A program made the translations under genes and the position numbers. The notes under the pieces are model-generated. The model had not been told where the DNA came from and searched no databases. It was given only the letters and a program-made list of their open reading frames with translations. From positions 1 to 64,000 of the forward strand of contig ATTB01000004.1 of the NCBI GenBank assembly GCA_000419465.1: a stretch of DNA of 64,000 bases. The letters run 5' to 3'. Position 1 is the stretch's first letter; each line of letters opens with the position of its first letter. Positions 60,480 through 64,000 of this stretch are shown piece by piece. This stretch comes from an alpha proteobacterium SCGC AAA028-C07. GTDB taxonomy: Bacteria > Pseudomonadota > Alphaproteobacteria > Pelagibacterales > Pelagibacteraceae.

Positions 60480-61362
60480 TTATTTCACTGTTGAAGTACT
60501 TATTTTTATTAGTAAGTTGCGATATTAAAGTACTTATGACTTTTGGTAAATCTTTTCTTTGAACAACCAAATCTATCTGGCCTTTCTCTTGTAAATATTC
60601 TGCTGTTTGAAATTCTGGTGGAAGTTCTTCTCTAACCGTCTCTTTAATAACTCTAGCACCCGCAAACGCAATTAGTGCTTTTGGTTCTGCAATGTTAATA
60701 TCTCCAAGAAGTGCTATAGATGCTGTAGTTCCACCAGTTGTCGGATCAAGACAAACTGAAATGAATGGAAGTTTTTCTTGTTTTAATGAATTGATAGCCA
60801 CAATCATTCTTGGCATTTGCATTAATGAAAAGTTAGATTCTTGCATTCTCATTCCACCACTTGTTGAAAAGAAAACGTAGGCAAGTTTATTAGCATAAGC
60901 AAATTCAGCTCCTGCAACAAAAGCTTCACCTGCAGCGCGTCCTACAGATCCGCCCATAAAATTAAAATTCATTGCACCTGCAACTAGATAAACGTTATTT
61001 ACTTTGCCCGTTGCAAGCACTACCGAGTCATGTTGACCAGTATCTTCTCGAGCTTGTTTCAATCTCGTTCCATAACTTTTTGAATCTGTAAAAAGAAGTG
61101 GATCATCGATTGCTGGAAGCATTGGAGATATTTCTTGGTATTGTCCTTCATCAAATAAAATTTGAAATCTTTCTTTAGGTTCGATGCGATGATGTTTGTT
61201 ACATTTATTACAAACAAATAAATTTTCTTTTAAATCTTGTTTGTAAAGAACTGCACCACAAGAACAATTTTCCCACAATTTTCCTTCAGGGCCAATCTTT
61301 ACACGGAATAGATTTTTAATTTTTGGTTTAATCCGTTTAAATTTATCTGTAATCCAGTTCAT
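60421..61362 (-). CDS. accD: Acetyl-CoA carboxylase carboxyltransferase subunit beta
   Basis: CSCGAVLYKQDL...CNKCNKHHRI zinc finger; VYLVAGAMNFNFMGGSVGRAAGE; DPTTGGTTAS. Confidence 0.95.
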   Translation of the reverse strand: MNWITDKFKRIKPKIKNLFRVKIGPEGKLWENCSCGAVLYKQDLKENLFVCNKCNKHHRIEPKERFQILFDEGQYQEISPMLPAIDDPLLFTDSKSYGTRLKQAREDTGQHDSVVLATGKVNNVYLVAGAMNFNFMGGSVGRAAGEAFVAGAEFAYANKLAYVFFSTSGGMRMQESNFSLMQMPRMIVAINSLKQEKLPFISVCLDPTTGGTTASIALLGDINIAEPKALIAFAGARVIKETVREELPPEFQTAEYLQEKGQIDLVVQRKDLPKVISTLISQLTNKNKYFNSEINAVSEQQQSPLGSITQPTS

Positions 61363-62174
61363 TGTATTTTAGATCTTAGTGATTTTACTATTTTGTTGAG
61401 TGTTTTTACAGGGCTCTTCTTAGCCTTTAATGAGTCAGTAATTCCTTTACATAATTGACTACCCACCACTAAACCATCGGCCGCTCTTAAAGATTTAATA
61501 GTTTTTTCAGTTATACCAAAGCCAATAACGATGTTCTTATTTTTGTTAATTCTTTTTATTTTAAAGTAATTTTTTAATATTTTTTTTGAGCTTACTTTTA
61601 ATTTGCCACCTGTCGTTGACAACATAGAGATGTAATAAATCATATCATGCGAGTGTTTTACGATTTGCTTCATTCGCTCATCTGATGTTGTTGGAGCTAG
61701 TAGTTGGACAAAGTTGATGTGATGTTTTTTACATTTATCTGCAAATTCTTTATTTTCTGGAAAGGGTAGATCCACCACAATTAGCCCATCCACACCTATG
61801 TTTTTACACTTATTTAAGAATTTATTTTCACCATATTGGATGATCTGATTATAGTAACCCATCAGAATAGTCGGTTTTGCTGTGATAGTTTTTTTAAAAT
61901 TTTTAACGATTTCAAATACATCATTTAATTTTATTCCATTTTTTAAAGCACGGTATGAACTGTTTTGAATTTGTTTGCCATCTGCAACAGATGTGTTGTG
62001 CGGCATTCCAATTTCACAAATATCAACATATGGAGAAATTGATTTAAGAATATCTAAAGTCATTTTCTTGTTGTTATCGCCTGCAACAATGTAAGTAAGT
62101 AGAGCTGGTCTTTTTTCTAATTTACAATTTTCAAATGCGAGTGTGATGTTTTCGTTAATCATGATTTTTCCCAA
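61359..62174 (-). CDS. trpA: Tryptophan synthase alpha subunit
   Basis: ALLTYIVAGD, CEIGMPHNTSVADGKQIQ, DGLVVGSQL. Confidence 0.92.
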   Translation of the reverse strand: MGKIMINENITLAFENCKLEKRPALLTYIVAGDNNKKMTLDILKSISPYVDICEIGMPHNTSVADGKQIQNSSYRALKNGIKLNDVFEIVKNFKKTITAKPTILMGYYNQIIQYGENKFLNKCKNIGVDGLIVVDLPFPENKEFADKCKKHHINFVQLLAPTTSDERMKQIVKHSHDMIYYISMLSTTGGKLKVSSKKILKNYFKIKRINKNKNIVIGFGITEKTIKSLRAADGLVVGSQLCKGITDSLKAKKSPVKTLNKIVKSLRSKIQ

Positions 62175-62662
62175 GTCGCTTTAATAAAATTGATTCATCT
62201 TTTTTTGCATCACCGCAGGAATTTACAACGATGATTGTGTCTTTACTTAATTTTGGTGCAAGTTTTATAGCTGTTGCAAATGCATGTGATGGTTCAAGTG
62301 ATGGTCTAATTTTTTCCATACTTGAAACCAATTTATAAGCAGCCAATGCTTCTTCATCTGAGGCAGAAGTGTATCTTGCTCTTTTTGCATCTTTTAAAAA
62401 GCAATGAAGAGGGGACACACCTGGATAATCTAACCCTGCACTTATGGACTGAGTTTTGCTAATTTGTCCTTCTTTATCTTGCACCACATATTGTGCAGCA
62501 CCATGTAGAATTCCAATTTTAGAATTATTAGTAAGTGGTGCTGCATGCAGTTTACTATTATTAGGTCCACCAGCTTCAACACCAATAAACTCAACTTGAG
62601 ATTTATTGTAATCCATAAATGAATTCCAAAACCCAATTGCAGATGATCCTCCACCAACAATC
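62155..62662 (-). pseudogene. trpB: Tryptophan synthase beta subunit, C-terminal fragment only
   Basis: VGGGSSAIGFWNSF, VEAGG, SISAGLDYPGVSP, EPSHAFA; sequence upstream of VGGGS is antisense OYE coding, so the N-terminal half with the PLP-lysine region is absent. Confidence 0.85.
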
Positions 62663-63751
62663 TTTGATAATTTAAAAATAGGCAATCTAACACTTCCAAA
62701 TAGAATTATTATGGCTCCGCTTACACGTATGCGAAGCAAACAACCTGGTAATATTCCTTGGGAATTAAATGCAACATATTATTCTCAAAGATCATCGGCT
62801 GGTTTTATTATAACTGAAGCAACACAAATTTCTCAACAAGGTCAGGGTTATCCTGGAACTCCTGGAATTCACAGCAAAGAACAAGTGCAAGGATGGAAAT
62901 TAATTACTGACGCTGTGCACAAAAACGGTGGTCATATTTTTTTACAATTATGGCACGTTGGCAGAATTTCTCATTCATCTCATCAACCAAATAATAGTTT
63001 GCCTGTTGCGCCATCAGCTATTGCCGCAAAAAATTCCGGAACATTTACTGCTGATTGGAAACCTACTCCTATTTTAACACCAAGAGCATTAGAAGCATTA
63101 GAACTTCCTGGCATTATTCAAGATTATGTAAACGCTGCCAAAAATGCAAAAGAAGCCGGTTTTGATGGCGTTGAAGTTCATATGGCAAATGGATATTTAC
63201 TCGATGAATTTTTACAAGATGGAAGTAACAAAAGAACAGATGAGTTTGGTGGCTCTATAGAGAATAGAGTTAAATTTCCGATGCAAGTATTAGATGCTGT
63301 CATTGGTGTTTTTGGAAAAGATAGAGTTGGCGTGAGACTCTCTCCCTATGGAACTTTCAATGATATGAACGACTCTAATCCTGTAGAATTATTCACTTAT
63401 GTAATAGATCAATTAAATCAAAGACAAATTGCTTTCTTAGATATGATTGAGCCTAGAGCAACATCAGCTGGGGGTGGCGATGCTGTAGATACAAATGCGC
63501 CTTCTACTACAAAATTATTTAGAAAAAAATTTAAAGGAATATTTATTTCTGCTGGAGGTTACACGCCTGAAGATGCAAAAACAGCCGTTGAATCAAATGA
63601 TATAGATGCTGTGGCATTTGGTAGAATTTTTATTGCAAATCCAGATTTGCCAAAACGCATCAAAACAAATGCACCTTTAAATCCCTATGACCGTGCAACG
63701 TTTTATGGTGGTGATGAAAAAGGTTATACGGATTATCCAGCTTTAAGCTAA
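62660..63751 (+). CDS. OYE-family NADH:flavin oxidoreductase, lacking its extreme N-terminus
   Basis: IFDNLKIGNLTLPNRIIMAPLTRMRS homology extends upstream of ATG 62711 without an ATG/GTG/TTG start; LQLWHVGRISHSSHQP; GFDGVEVHMANGYLLDEFLQ. Confidence 0.88.
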   Translation: MFDNLKIGNLTLPNRIIMAPLTRMRSKQPGNIPWELNATYYSQRSSAGFIITEATQISQQGQGYPGTPGIHSKEQVQGWKLITDAVHKNGGHIFLQLWHVGRISHSSHQPNNSLPVAPSAIAAKNSGTFTADWKPTPILTPRALEALELPGIIQDYVNAAKNAKEAGFDGVEVHMANGYLLDEFLQDGSNKRTDEFGGSIENRVKFPMQVLDAVIGVFGKDRVGVRLSPYGTFNDMNDSNPVELFTYVIDQLNQRQIAFLDMIEPRATSAGGGDAVDTNAPSTTKLFRKKFKGIFISAGGYTPEDAKTAVESNDIDAVAFGRIFIANPDLPKRIKTNAPLNPYDRATFYGGDEKGYTDYPALS

Positions 63752-63754
63752 ATT

Positions 63755-64000
63755 TTAAACAGGATCAATGTGAGTCATTAGGTTTAAAACCCTAGAGCTG
63801 CGCATCACTCTATTTCTTGCTTCTACTGCAATATCATGACCTTCTGCAACTGTTAAAGTTCCTTTAACTTCAATATGAACATCTGCAATAATACTATCGC
63901 CTACTTTTCTTGTTCTTAAATCATGAATATTAACAACACCTGGAGTTTCTAATATTATTTTTTTAATTTTTTCAACTTCATCAATATCTGCAGCTTTATC
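63755..64000 (-). CDS. Cation diffusion facilitator C-terminal domain (5' end outside window)
   Basis: Reverse-strand frame open to window end: DKAADIDEVEKIKKIILETPGVVNIHDLRTRKVGDSIIADVHIEVKGTLTVAEGHDIAVEARNRVMRSSRVLNLMTHIDPV*. Not in the supplied ORF track. Confidence 0.8.
   Translation of the reverse strand, partial: DKAADIDEVEKIKKIILETPGVVNIHDLRTRKVGDSIIADVHIEVKGTLTVAEGHDIAVEARNRVMRSSRVLNLMTHIDPV

Noticed and set aside
62442-62699. 85-aa minus-strand ORF overlapping trpB fragment
   Set aside because: Alternate frame of the trpB sequence; the trpB frame has clear homology.

Overview
AT-rich bacterial chromosome segment. Gene content fits a streamlined marine alphaproteobacterium, possibly SAR11/Pelagibacterales-like; that placement is inference only. 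Blocks in order: (1) aminotransferase 3' end, peroxiredoxin, DUF393 protein, katG and a run of tiny membrane proteins (1-5.3 kb). (2) A molybdenum-cofactor/formate/sulfite island: moaE-D-C-A, sorA-sorB, TauE/SafE exporter, moaB/mogA, moeA, mobA, NifU-like scaffold, fdhD, fused FdsG-FdsB, FdsA (5.3-18.2 kb). (3) A branched-chain-amino-acid-type ABC transporter (SBP-livFGHM), fhs, a double cupin, Pal and small lipoproteins (18.2-30.8 kb). (4) A very large type IV pilus locus (30.9-54.8 kb): a PilM-PilN fusion, PilO, P, Q, B, C and T, minor pilins, a PilY1 whose vWA domain appears interrupted by an NHL-like propeller, PilD on the opposite strand, and 14 pilin-like genes in two tandem arrays (6 + 8). 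(5) Three uncharacterised ORFs and a candidate structured RNA. (6) rmuC, sbcB, trxA, and folC-accD-trpA. (7) An abrupt head-to-head junction at ~62,660 where a truncated trpB abuts an OYE-family gene lacking its start, then a CDF transporter 3' end. The strongest candidate for an undescribed system is the pilin array. Thirteen of the 14 pilins share a Cys after the N-terminal helix, many share a C-terminal KNPYD-like motif, and 11 of 14 have Ala instead of Gly at the prepilin -1 position. No tRNA, rRNA or CRISPR array was recognised.
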